A stretch of 35,105 nt of DNA, from contig NZ_ASGZ01000058.1 in NCBI RefSeq assembly GCF_000495475.1, positions 1-35,105 of the forward strand, read 5' to 3'. The translations under genes and the position numbers were made by a program. Under the pieces are notes generated by a model, which saw nothing but the letters and a program-made list of their open reading frames with translations, was not told the DNA's origin and did no database searches. How positions within the stretch are numbered: the stretch's first letter is position 1; every line of letters begins with the position of its first letter. The stretch comes from Candidatus Halobonum tyrrellensis G22. GTDB taxonomy: Archaea; Halobacteriota; Halobacteria; Halobacteriales; Haloferacaceae. Below, one piece after another: positions 1-7,968 of this stretch.

Positions 1-77
1 CTCCCGTCGGCGCCGCCCTCGTCGCCCGCCGCGCGCGCGTCGCCGGCGCCGGCCGCGGTGGCCGCGTCGGGCGTCAT
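1..77 (-). CDS. lysA: Fourth gene of the lysine operon, N-terminus only (probable diaminopimelate decarboxylase)
   Basis: Only the first 25 codons are in the window; the gene runs off the left edge. The ATG (77-75) overlaps the dapD stop TGA (76-74) as ATGA, the same coupling seen between the other dap genes. The visible residues are low-complexity (Ala, Gly, Asp; begins MTPDAATAAG), with no diagnostic motif. The name is inferred from gene order: in halophilic archaea dapA-dapB-dapD is usually followed by lysA, the PLP enzyme that decarboxylates meso-diaminopimelate to lysine. It could instead be another dap gene, or the true lysA start could lie further left. Confidence 0.5.
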   Translation of the reverse strand, partial: MTPDAATAAGAGDARAAGDEGGADG

Positions 78-919
78 TCCCGGAGCGCCCCCTCCCGCCG
101 GGTCGCCTCCAGCGTCTCCTCTTCGACGCTCGTGGCGACGACGGCGGGCTTGTACGCGCCGCCCTCGAACAGGTCGTGGTCGCTCACGCTCGACTCCACG
201 AACCGGGTGAACGCGCGCCGCTCGCGCGGGAGGTGACCGTAGACCACCTCCTCCTCGACGAGGTCGTACACCGGGATCCGAGGGGTCAACAGCGTGTTCT
301 CGCCGACGACGGAGTCCGCGCCCACCCGGAACCCCGAGGTGACCCGACAGCCCGCGCCGAGCGAGACGCCCTCCTCGATCACGACGGGCGCGTCCTCGAC
401 CGGTTCCAGCACCCCGCCGACCAGCGTGTTCGCGCCCAACTTCACGTCGTCGCCAACCTGCGCACAGGAGCCGACGGTGTCACACGAGTCGACGAGCGTG
501 CCGTCGCCGACGTACGCGCCGACGTTCACGAACGAGGGACTCATCATGATGGCGTCCGCGCCGAGGTGGGCGCCCCGGCGCATCACCGTCCCGTCGGGCG
601 TGTTGCGCGCGCCGTTCGCTTCGAGGTCGTCGGTGTCGCGCAGCGGGAGCACGTCGTAGTAGCCCACGCCGCCGTACTCGCGGCGCTCGGTCCCCCGCAG
701 CCCGAAGTTGAGCAGGACCCCCCGCTTGACCCACTCGTTGGCCGCCCACGAGTCGAGCGAGTCACCGGTCCGGGTCGCCGCCCGGACCGCGCCGGCTTCG
801 AGTTCGTCGAGGAACTCGTCCAACAGCGCGCGGTCCGCGTCGGTCGCGTCGTCGGCGGTGAGTCCGTCGTCGTAGCGGTGCCACAGGTCGTCGATGGCTG
901 ATTCGAGCGTCGTCGTCAT
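74..919 (-). CDS. dapD: Tetrahydrodipicolinate N-succinyltransferase
   Basis: Transfers succinyl from succinyl-CoA to tetrahydrodipicolinate in the succinylase branch of lysine/diaminopimelate synthesis; cytoplasmic, usually a trimer. The 281-residue product has an N-terminal helical part (about 1-100) and a left-handed beta-helix built of hexapeptide repeats (about 110-230), including MMSPSFVNVGAYVGDGTLVD and GAGCRVTSGFRVG, as in the DapD family. The ATG at 919 was chosen over upstream in-frame codons because it overlaps the dapB stop as ATGA; the upstream extension is Arg-rich and lies inside dapB. The gene is co-transcribed with dapA and dapB and coupled to the following gene by another ATGA. 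Confidence 0.93.
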   Translation of the reverse strand: MTTTLESAIDDLWHRYDDGLTADDATDADRALLDEFLDELEAGAVRAATRTGDSLDSWAANEWVKRGVLLNFGLRGTERREYGGVGYYDVLPLRDTDDLEANGARNTPDGTVMRRGAHLGADAIMMSPSFVNVGAYVGDGTLVDSCDTVGSCAQVGDDVKLGANTLVGGVLEPVEDAPVVIEEGVSLGAGCRVTSGFRVGADSVVGENTLLTPRIPVYDLVEEEVVYGHLPRERRAFTRFVESSVSDHDLFEGGAYKPAVVATSVEEETLEATRREGALRE

Positions 920-1734
920 CGTGTCTGAGTCTCCTCCGTCGTTCCGGTCGTCCCGGTCGGTCCGTCGTCCGCGTCGAGTACGTCCTCGAAGTCGTACGCG
1001 CCGGCCGGGCGGCCGGCGAGCCACGCCGCGGCGTCGAGCGCGCCCGCGGCGAACACCCGCCGACTCCCCGCGCGGTGGGTGAGTTCGAGCACGTTCTCGT
1101 CGCCCGCGAGCAACACCTCGTGTTCGCCCGCGACGTCGCCCGCGCGGCGGGCGTGGACGCCGATCTCGCTTTCGGTCCGGGGCTGGTCGCCCTCGCGGCC
1201 GTGCACTCGCTCGGTCAGGTCGGGCCGCTCGGCTTCCACGTCCGCCAGCAGGGTCTTGGCGGTTCCGCTGGGGGCGTCGGTCTTCCCGTCGTGGTGGGTC
1301 TCGGTCACCTCCACGTCGTAGCCGGGGAGCGCGCCCGCCGCGGCGCGGACCGCCCGCCGGAGCGCCGCGACGCCGCGCGAGAAGTTCGACGCGCGGAGCA
1401 CGGGGACCGACTCCGCCGCGTCCGCCAGCGCGTCGCGGTGGTCGTCGGCGAACCCGGTCGTCCCCACGACCGCCGGCACGCCCGCCTCCGCGCAGGCGGC
1501 GACGTAGTCGACGCTGGAGTCGGGACCGGTGAAGTCGACCAGCGCGTCGGGGTCGCGCTCCGCGAGCAGGTCCGGCAGGTCGGCGGCGTCGGCCACCTCG
1601 ACGCCCGCGACGGGGTCGGTCGGCGAGCGGTTCACGGCGAAGGCGGCCACGCAGTCCTCGCGGTCGTCGACCGCCGCGAGCACCTCCCGGCCCATCCGCC
1701 CGCCCGCGCCGGTGACGGCGACCCGGAGCGTCAC
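916..1734 (-). CDS. dapB: 4-hydroxy-tetrahydrodipicolinate reductase
   Basis: NAD(P)H-dependent reduction of the DapA product to tetrahydrodipicolinate, second committed step of lysine synthesis. The 272-residue protein starts with a Rossmann dinucleotide site (VAVTGAGGRMGRE) and contains the family signature THHDGKTDAPSGTA, which holds the catalytic His pair and Lys. The start is GTG at 1734; it overlaps the dapA stop (TGA, 1733-1731) as GTGA, supporting translational coupling. Length is normal for the family. A short Asp/Thr/Gly-rich tail follows the last fold element. Confidence 0.95.
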   Translation of the reverse strand: MTLRVAVTGAGGRMGREVLAAVDDREDCVAAFAVNRSPTDPVAGVEVADAADLPDLLAERDPDALVDFTGPDSSVDYVAACAEAGVPAVVGTTGFADDHRDALADAAESVPVLRASNFSRGVAALRRAVRAAAGALPGYDVEVTETHHDGKTDAPSGTAKTLLADVEAERPDLTERVHGREGDQPRTESEIGVHARRAGDVAGEHEVLLAGDENVLELTHRAGSRRVFAAGALDAAAWLAGRPAGAYDFEDVLDADDGPTGTTGTTEETQTR

Positions 1735-2669
1735 GCGCCGCCCCCCGGGGCGTCCGCGCGCGCCGCGTCGTCGCGTTCCCGGTCCAACTCCGCGAGCAGG
1801 TCGCGCAGGCGCTCGCGCGTCGCCTCGCTCGCGCGGGTCAGCGGCGGCCTGACCGCGGCGGGACCGTAGCCGCGGAGTTCCATCGCCTCCTTCACCGGGA
1901 TGGGGTTCGTCTCCGCGAACAGCGCGCGCGTCAGCGGCCCGAGTTCGTGGTGGAGGCGCCGCGCGCGGTCGAACTCGTCGGCGAGCGCCGCCCGCACGAG
2001 TTCGCCCGTCCGCTCGGGTTCGACGTTGGCGACGACGCTGATGGCGCCGGTCGCGCCCACCGACAGCATCGGGAGCGTCATGCCGTCGTCGCCCGAGAGC
2101 ACGTCGAACGTCTCCTCGCGGGTCCGCTCGATCAGCTCCGAGATCCGGCCCGCGTCGCCCGACGCCGCCTTGTACCCCTGCACGTTCGGGTGTGTAGCCA
2201 GGTCGACGACCGTATCGAGGTCGAGGTTCGACCCGGTGCGCGAGGGGACGTTGTACACGACCTGCGGCAGGTCGACGGCGTCCGCGAGCGTCCGGTAGTG
2301 CTCCGCCTGCCCCGCGGGTTCGGGCTTGTTGTAGTACGGCGAGATGTGCAACAGCGCGTCCGCGCCCGCCTCCGCGGCGCGCTCCGAGAGGTCGAGCGCC
2401 TCCCGCGTCGAGTTCGACCCCGCGCCCGCGACGACGGGCACGTCGACGGCGCCGACCACCGTCTCGACGACCGCGGCGTGTTCGTCGTGGGTCAGCGTCG
2501 CGGACTCGCCGGTCGAACCCACCGGGACGAGTCCGTCGACGCCCGCGGCCTCCAGTCGGCGGGCGTCGGCGGCGAGTTGGTCGTGGTCGATGCGGCTTCG
2601 GTCGTCACCCGCGAAGGGGGTGGTCATCGCCGGGTAGACGCCGGCGAACGTGTCGTGGTCGATGGTCAT
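1731..2669 (-). CDS. dapA: 4-hydroxy-tetrahydrodipicolinate synthase
   Basis: Condenses pyruvate with aspartate semialdehyde; first committed step of lysine synthesis and first gene of this operon. The 312-residue product is a TIM-barrel aldolase with the GSTGE pyruvate-carboxylate motif (51-55), catalytic Tyr139 and Arg144 in VVYNVPSRTG, and Schiff-base Lys167 in QGYKAASGD. The ATG at 2669 was chosen because homology begins with FAGVYPAMTTPF; the longer open frame upstream is Arg-rich and unlike a haloarchaeal protein. No good TATA box lies 27 bases before this ATG. The best one is near 2921-2926, which would give a leader of about 230 bases. Confidence 0.95.
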   Translation of the reverse strand: MTIDHDTFAGVYPAMTTPFAGDDRSRIDHDQLAADARRLEAAGVDGLVPVGSTGESATLTHDEHAAVVETVVGAVDVPVVAGAGSNSTREALDLSERAAEAGADALLHISPYYNKPEPAGQAEHYRTLADAVDLPQVVYNVPSRTGSNLDLDTVVDLATHPNVQGYKAASGDAGRISELIERTREETFDVLSGDDGMTLPMLSVGATGAISVVANVEPERTGELVRAALADEFDRARRLHHELGPLTRALFAETNPIPVKEAMELRGYGPAAVRPPLTRASEATRERLRDLLAELDRERDDAARADAPGGGA

Positions 2670-2772
2670 CTGTGTCCGTCTCCGGGTTCCGTGTGTGGTG
2701 ATGGTGAGTCGGTCCGCGCGTTCCGCACCGAAGCCGCCCGCGACGGGGGTGCCACGCCCGCCGGGAGCGTCC

Positions 2773-2911
2773 CTACGCGCGTTTGGGTTTCCGACCGCTC
2801 CGACCCGAGAAAACCGCGGTCGAGAGCGCGGAGGACGCGCGGCGGAGGCGGCGCTCGGCGACCCCGAGCGCGCCCGACCGCGGCGTGTCCCGCATACCCC
2901 ACCGCTGGGGT
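2773..2911 (-). ncRNA. Candidate structured leader or small RNA upstream of dapA
   Basis: Part of the 365-base gap between divergent dapA and the phosphoribosyltransferase gene. Read on the minus strand, a TATA-like GTATTT (2926-2921) predicts transcription starting near 2897. Just inside lies a perfect 9-bp stem (2883-2875 with 2822-2814) enclosing two hairpins: 7 bp with a 5-base loop (2870-2864/2858-2852) and 5 bp with a 5-base loop (2840-2836/2830-2826). The result can be drawn as a three-way junction, followed at once by TTTT. The same strand also reads as a 40-residue Arg-rich ORF from ATG 2895, which looks unlike a haloarchaeal protein. Function is unknown; GC-rich DNA forms chance stems easily. 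Confidence 0.3.
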
Positions 2912-2920
2912 TCGACGGGC

Positions 2921-2926
2921 AAATAC
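2921..2926 (-). promoter_or_regulatory. TATA-like box for the dap operon or its leader
   Basis: GTATTT on the minus strand is the only AT-rich patch in the dapA upstream region. It lies about 250 bases from the dapA ATG. A perfect dyad (ACCCCA, 4-base gap, TGGGGT; 2896-2911) sits between the box and the predicted start of transcription, where a repressor could act. Confidence 0.4.
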
Positions 2927-3002
2927 GTTCCGACGACGGCAGTTTCTCCCCCGCTCGGGGACGGACGCCGCGGGTCACCCGCCGCGAGCGCACCTGTAAA
3001 CC

Positions 3003-3010
3003 CTTTTAGG
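3003..3010 (+). promoter_or_regulatory. TATA box of the phosphoribosyltransferase gene
   Basis: CTTTTAGG in GC-rich surroundings, centred about 28 bases before the ATG at 3035. This is the usual spacing for a leaderless haloarchaeal transcript and supports that start. Confidence 0.6.
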
Positions 3011-3034
3011 CGGTCCGGCGTCAGGTCGAACGTA

Positions 3035-3748
3035 ATGAGCGACCTCCCGGACGACTTCGACTGTACGATCACCAACTGGGAGTACATCTACGACCTCTGC
3101 CGGCAGGTGTCGGACGACGTGAAGGCCGCGGAGTTCGAACCCGACGTGGTGGTGGCGCTCGCGCGCGGCGGCTGGTTCGCCGGGCGGAACGTCTGCGACT
3201 TCCTCGGACTCGACGACCTCACGAGCCTCAAGATGGAACACTACGTCGGCACCGCACAGAAGTCGGGCGAGCCGACCGTCCGCTACCCGATGCCCGAGGG
3301 GAGCGTCCAGGGGAAGGACGTGCTCATCATCGACGACATCGCCGACACCGGCGGGTCGATCAAGCGCGCCCACGAGTACGTCGTCGACCGCGACGCCGGC
3401 GAGGTCCGGACGGCGACGCTCCAACTGCTCCAGACCTCCGAGTTCGAACCCGACTACGTCGGCGAGCGGCTGGAGGAGTGGACCTGGATGGTGTACCCGT
3501 GGAACTTCATCGAGGACATGGTCGACCTGGTGTCAGGCGCGATGGAGCAGGCCGACGAGACCACCCTCTCGCGCGAGCGGGTCCGCCACTACCTCGCGGA
3601 GGTCCACGGCATCGACCGGATCGAGATGGAGATCGCCCAGCCCGGCCGACTCGACGAGGTGCTGACCGAGATGGTGCGCCGCGACGTGGTCCGCGAGAGC
3701 GGCGACGGCTACCGGCTGGTCGACCCCGACCCCGGTACCGACGAGTAG
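3035..3748 (+). CDS. Purine-type phosphoribosyltransferase
   Basis: The 237-residue protein has a type I phosphoribosyltransferase fold, with the PRPP-binding loop VLIIDDIADTGGS near residues 98-110. It probably salvages a purine base (guanine, xanthine or hypoxanthine) with PRPP; the exact base cannot be read from sequence. The family is widespread in halophilic archaea and ends with an extra C-terminal domain (about 165-237, containing EVHGIDRIEMEIAQPGRLDE) that resembles a small helical or winged-helix module. The upstream in-frame extension is rejected because the TATA box at 3003-3010 points to ATG 3035. The next gene is on the same strand but 127 bases away, with no obvious link. Confidence 0.85.
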   Translation: MSDLPDDFDCTITNWEYIYDLCRQVSDDVKAAEFEPDVVVALARGGWFAGRNVCDFLGLDDLTSLKMEHYVGTAQKSGEPTVRYPMPEGSVQGKDVLIIDDIADTGGSIKRAHEYVVDRDAGEVRTATLQLLQTSEFEPDYVGERLEEWTWMVYPWNFIEDMVDLVSGAMEQADETTLSRERVRHYLAEVHGIDRIEMEIAQPGRLDEVLTEMVRRDVVRESGDGYRLVDPDPGTDE

Positions 3749-3875
3749 CCGCGCGGGCCGACCACGGCGTCGCCACCGGCACCGACGGCGCGGGAGACCC
3801 GCCGCGGGCGGGGCGACGCTCCGGTCCGACCGCCGGTTCCGAACGCCTCTTGTCGGGCGGTGCCGTCGCTCCGGC

Positions 3876-4832
3876 GTGGCGCTCCTCGACATCTTCGCCG
3901 GCGCGGTGCTCCCCATCGTCGCCATCTCCGCGGTGGGGTTCCTCCTGGGTCGGGGCAAGTCGACCGACCCCGGACCGCTCAACACGCTCGTGGTGTACGT
4001 GCTCGCGCCCGCGCTCGTCTTTCACAGCCTCGCCACCTCCTCGTTTTCGGGCGAGACGATCGCCAAGATGGCGCTCGGGGGCGCGGCGTACGTCGTCGGG
4101 ATGGTGGTCGTCGCGGAGGCGGTCGCCCGTCTCCTCGGCGAGACCGAACCGCGACGCTCGGCGCTCGTGCTGTCGGCGACGTTCGCCAACTGCGGCAACT
4201 ACGGCATCCCCCTCTCCGACTTCGCGTTCCCGGACGGCGGGCGCGCGGCCGCGGTCCTCTTTCTGGCGGTCCACTCGGTGATGACGTACACGGTCGGCGT
4301 CTACGTCGCCTCCCGCGCGGGCGGCGGCGGCGGTCTCGCGGGCGTCAAGCGCGTGTTCCGGATCCCGCTGGTCTGGGCGGTCCCCGCGGCGTTCGCGGCG
4401 CGCGCGCTCGACGTCCTCCCGCCGGTCGACTCCACCCCGATGACGACGCTCCAACTCGTCGGCGACGCCTCCATCCCGGTGATGCTCGTCATCCTCGGGA
4501 TCCAACTGTCGCGGACCGACTACGGCGCCGCGCTCTCGGGAGCGGTGGTGCCGACCGCGCTCAAGATGGGGGTCGCCCCCGTCGTCGGCGTCGGCATCGC
4601 GCTCGCGGTGGGGTTCCCCGACCCGACAGTCGCGCGGGTGTACGTCCTCGAAACCGCGATGCCCGCGGCGGTGACGCCCGTCATCCTCGTCGGCGAGTTC
4701 GCGGGCGACCTCCGGATCGGCGGCGTCTCCATCCCCGAGTACGTCAGCACCGTCGTCCTGGTGTCGACGCTGGTGTCGCTGCCGCTGCTGACCGGCCTGA
4801 TCGCGGTGTTGCAGGGCGGAGCGCTGGTGTGA
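3876..4832 (+). CDS. AEC family transporter (auxin efflux carrier-like)
   Basis: Integral membrane protein of 318 residues with about ten hydrophobic segments. It carries AEC/BASS-like features: a polar break in the first half (SATFANCGNYGIPLSDFAF) and a related segment in the second half (LETAMPAAVTPVILVGEFAG). Bacterial and archaeal members export or import small organic acids or amino acids; the substrate here is unknown. The start is GTG at 3876, immediately before the first membrane segment. It converges on the MATE gene with 44 bases between stops. Confidence 0.85.
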   Translation: MALLDIFAGAVLPIVAISAVGFLLGRGKSTDPGPLNTLVVYVLAPALVFHSLATSSFSGETIAKMALGGAAYVVGMVVVAEAVARLLGETEPRRSALVLSATFANCGNYGIPLSDFAFPDGGRAAAVLFLAVHSVMTYTVGVYVASRAGGGGGLAGVKRVFRIPLVWAVPAAFAARALDVLPPVDSTPMTTLQLVGDASIPVMLVILGIQLSRTDYGAALSGAVVPTALKMGVAPVVGVGIALAVGFPDPTVARVYVLETAMPAAVTPVILVGEFAGDLRIGGVSIPEYVSTVVLVSTLVSLPLLTGLIAVLQGGALV

Positions 4833-4876
4833 ACGAGTGACGAACGGCGAGAACCGGGACGAAACCGGGGGTCGGC

Positions 4877-6322
4877 TCAGTCGTCGGTCGGAGCGCCGCG
4901 CGGCCCGTCGACGACCGTCTTGGTCCACGTGCCGTGGAGGAGCCAGCCGAGGACGAGCACCGCGCCGACGACGTCGCCCGCGACGACCGCCCACCAGATG
5001 CCGGTGGTGCCCCAGCCGTACTCGAACGCGAGCAGGTAGGTCACGGGGACGCGCACGCCCCACAGCGCGATCAGCGAGAACACCAGCGCGGTGGTCGTCC
5101 GACCCGCGCCGCGGAACGCGCCGCGGCCCACCTCGAACACGCCGGTGAACGCGAACATCACCGCCGCCGTCCGGAGGTACGTCGACGCGTAGCCGACCGT
5201 CGCGGCGGCGTCGGCGCCCTCGGCGGGGAGGAACACCTCGACGATCGGCCCGGGGAACGCCGCGGCGAACAGGCTGACCGGGATCATCACCGCGACCACC
5301 GCGGTCAGCGCCGCCCGGACCGCGCGCCACGCCCGGTCGTCGCGACGCGCGCCGAGGTTCTGCCCGACGACCGTGTTGACCGCCTGCGACAGCCCCATCG
5401 CCGGCAGGAAGACCAGCGACACCATCCGGTTGCCCAGCCCGTACGCGCCGACGACCGCGGGGGGGAACGTCGACACCATCGCGGTCAGGACGACGAACGC
5501 GAACGCGGTGCCCGACTGCTCTAAACCGGTGGGGACGCCCAACCGGACCACGTCGCGGACGATGTCGAGTTCGGGCACCAGGTCGCCCAACCGCACGTCC
5601 GGGCCGGCGGACGTGCCGAAGAGGACGTACCAGCCGACGACCGTCGCGGCCGCCCGCGCGACCAGCGTCGCCCACGCCGCCCCCTCGATGCCGAACGCGG
5701 GGACGGGACCCCACCCGAAGATCAACACCGGGTCGAGCGCGACGTTGAGCGCGACCGAGAGGAACATCACGCGCATCGGCCCGCGGGTGTCGCCGTAGCC
5801 GCGCATCAGCGCCGTGAACACGAAGAAGCCGAACAGGAACGGCATGGCGAGGAAGAACACCCGCATGTACGACCCCGCCAGCGGCACGATCACGTCCGCG
5901 GTCGCCGCGCTCGCGGGCAACAGCCCCAGCAGCGACTCGACCGAGAGGTAGCCGACGACGGCGATGACGAGCGAGACCAGCATCACCACGCCCATCGTCG
6001 TGCCGGCGACGTGGCCGGCCGTGCGGTCGCCGTACTCGTCGCCCGCGGCCGCGCTCGCGCCCGTGTGCTGGGCGACGAGGATCGCGCCCGCGGCGGTGAA
6101 GCCGCCGCCGACGCTGATGAACAGGAACACCAGCGGGAACGCCAACGAGAGCGCGCCCACCGCGTCCGCCGACAGCCGGCCGAGCCAGAACGTGTCGGCG
6201 ACGTTGTACATTACCTGCAGCAGTTGGATGACGACGAGCGGCCACGCCACGCGCAACATCGGCCGGAGGAGGTCCCCCTGCGTCAGGTCGCCCGCGCCGC
6301 TCCGCGTCTGGGGACCGGTCAT
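4877..6322 (-). CDS. MATE family cation-coupled efflux transporter
   Basis: The 481-residue protein has about twelve membrane segments in two homologous halves. Family features include an N-terminal QLLQVMYNVADTFWLGRL segment, VALNVALDPVLIFGWG at the end of the first half, and GLSQAVNTVVGQNLGAR in the second half. MATE proteins of this type expel cationic drugs or metabolites using a Na+ or H+ gradient. The start ATG at 6322 gives a short hydrophilic N-terminus before the first segment. A weak AT-rich stretch near 6345-6352 is the only promoter candidate. The acidic C-terminal end is typical of halophiles. Confidence 0.9.
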   Translation of the reverse strand: MTGPQTRSGAGDLTQGDLLRPMLRVAWPLVVIQLLQVMYNVADTFWLGRLSADAVGALSLAFPLVFLFISVGGGFTAAGAILVAQHTGASAAAGDEYGDRTAGHVAGTTMGVVMLVSLVIAVVGYLSVESLLGLLPASAATADVIVPLAGSYMRVFFLAMPFLFGFFVFTALMRGYGDTRGPMRVMFLSVALNVALDPVLIFGWGPVPAFGIEGAAWATLVARAAATVVGWYVLFGTSAGPDVRLGDLVPELDIVRDVVRLGVPTGLEQSGTAFAFVVLTAMVSTFPPAVVGAYGLGNRMVSLVFLPAMGLSQAVNTVVGQNLGARRDDRAWRAVRAALTAVVAVMIPVSLFAAAFPGPIVEVFLPAEGADAAATVGYASTYLRTAAVMFAFTGVFEVGRGAFRGAGRTTTALVFSLIALWGVRVPVTYLLAFEYGWGTTGIWWAVVAGDVVGAVLVLGWLLHGTWTKTVVDGPRGAPTDD

Positions 6323-6793
6323 GTGCCTACGACGGACGCGGTGGTATTGAATCCTCCTAACACGTGGTATCGTGCCGCATCCGGGGCGGAAACCGAACCC
6401 GGTTGGGGCGTGCGACGGCCGTCCCCTCGTGCGGTAATGCCCCGTTTCCGGCGCGAAACCGTCGGCACCGATTGCCGGGTCGACCGCCGAATCTGGCAGG
6501 GATCAGTCATAGGCGTCTCGGCTCCCCGGACCGGCGCGCGGCGCCCGGGCCGACGCCGCACGCCCGAGGGGAGCGCGAACCGCTCGGACGGCCCACCGGA
6601 CCGCGGTCGTGCGTCGGGACCGAGTGACGAATCGGGCCGGCCGATACCGAGGGAGGACCACGCCGTTACGACACGCTCGTCCGCAGAGCCGTCGTTCGGT
6701 TTCGAGCGTCGGAACGGGCGCGTTCGTCGACTTCTCGCTCGTTCCCCGTCCCGAAAGGTATCAGATACTAGTTCTACACCGCTATCCGACCGT
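6323..6793. other. 471-base intergenic region without a supported gene
   Basis: Read on both strands: the open frames are Arg/Pro/Ser-rich shadows without haloarchaeal amino-acid bias. The AT-rich patch near 6755-6780 holds an 11-base dyad (GTATCAGATAC, 6758-6768). It lies downstream of the DUF7544-like gene on the minus strand, where it could take part in ending transcription. Nothing else was recognised. Confidence 0.6.
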
Positions 6794-7795
6794 TCAGGCC
6801 GGGTCGGCGTCGCGCACCGCGGCCCGCTGGTCGGGGATCAGGTCGAGTCGGGGGTCGACGTCGCCGAGGACCAACAGCGCGTAGTAGCGGAGGTACACCT
6901 GGACGGGCATCCCCGCGACGGCGGCGGCGGCGACCACCGCGAGCGCGTACAGGACGCCGACGACGACGAGGGTGACGACCCCGACCGGTTCGACGAGGGC
7001 GAACAGGCCGACCCCGAGCGCGAACAGCAGGCCGAACGGGATCAGCAGTGCCAGCGCGAGTACGCCCGCCGCGACGGCGACGACCACCCCGCCGACCAGC
7101 GAGAGGAAGAAGCTCACGACGGCGTACGCGAGGTACTGCGTCCAGTGGGCGGTGATGGTCGGCCAGAGCCGCCGCCACCCCGCGAGCACGCCCCGGTCGT
7201 CGAGCACCATCACGGGGACGACGAACGCCGTGGTGAACCCGTCGACGAGTCCGACGGCGACGGTGAAGACGACGAACACGGGGAGCAACAGTACGACGAG
7301 CGCGAGCGACGCGCCGTCGAACCCGCCACCCCCGACCAGCGGGAGGAGGAACGGCGCCGCGAGCAGCAACGTCCCCCCGACCACGAGCAGGCCGACGGCC
7401 AGTCGGAAGCCGAACAGCCGGAGTCCCTGTCGCCACCGACGCCGCCAGTAGTCGCGGACGGTCACGCGCCGCGTCCGGAGCGACTCGACGAGGACGAACT
7501 CCATCACCGACCCGACGAACCCGAACGCGAGCGCGAACAGCACCGCGACGCCGACGACGGCGGCGACGAGCGTCCACACCTCCACCCCGACGTCGGGCAG
7601 TCCCACGCCCGGCCCGCCGCCCGGGTCGGCGGTGCCGCCACCGGAGGTGTACTGGAACCCGCCGGTGCCGCCGGGACCGGCGACGAACAGCGTGACGAAC
7701 GCGAGTTTCGCCCACGTCGTCCGGTCGACGGGGGTGAGCAACCCCCTGGTCGCGTCCAGCGCGTCGTCGAGGTTGTCGAGCGCGTAGAGGGACAT
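6794..7795 (-). CDS. Multi-pass membrane protein, DUF7544-like
   Basis: Haloarchaeal membrane protein of 333 residues and unknown function. It begins MSLYALDNLDDALDATRGLL, the characteristic opening of this family, followed by a Gly-rich loop (about 45-70). About six to seven hydrophobic segments follow. A conserved amphipathic stretch (RDYWRRRWRQGLRLFGFRL) precedes segment 2, and a second one (VLAGWRRLWPTITAHW) lies between later segments. ATG 7795 was chosen because homologues start with the MSLYALD motif; an in-frame upstream codon would add 14 residues. It is divergent from the CapA-like gene (173 bases apart). I am fairly sure of the family and know no function. Confidence 0.75.
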   Translation of the reverse strand: MSLYALDNLDDALDATRGLLTPVDRTTWAKLAFVTLFVAGPGGTGGFQYTSGGGTADPGGGPGVGLPDVGVEVWTLVAAVVGVAVLFALAFGFVGSVMEFVLVESLRTRRVTVRDYWRRRWRQGLRLFGFRLAVGLLVVGGTLLLAAPFLLPLVGGGGFDGASLALVVLLLPVFVVFTVAVGLVDGFTTAFVVPVMVLDDRGVLAGWRRLWPTITAHWTQYLAYAVVSFFLSLVGGVVVAVAAGVLALALLIPFGLLFALGVGLFALVEPVGVVTLVVVGVLYALAVVAAAAVAGMPVQVYLRYYALLVLGDVDPRLDLIPDQRAAVRDADPA

Positions 7796-7968
7796 ACCCG
7801 ACCTGCGGCAGTCACGGCTACTAACTACTGTTACCACTCGGAGGGGAAATCGAATCCATTACTGGCCGGACGGTCGCCGCGTCGGCTCCCGCCGGCGACC
7901 GACCGCCGGAAGCAGGCAGTCCCCGCAGGCTCTGAAAGGGATTTGTCCCGAGCGTGCGAGGCGGTACC

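Noticed and set aside
2666-2902. 78-codon minus-strand ORF whose stop overlaps the dapA ATG
   Set aside because: The overlap is tempting, but the product is Arg/Pro/Ala-rich and not acidic. The region is better explained as a non-coding leader.
3507-6245. 912-codon open frame on the minus strand
   Set aside because: It overlaps MATE in another frame and is antisense to the AEC transporter; Arg/Gly-rich with no domain.
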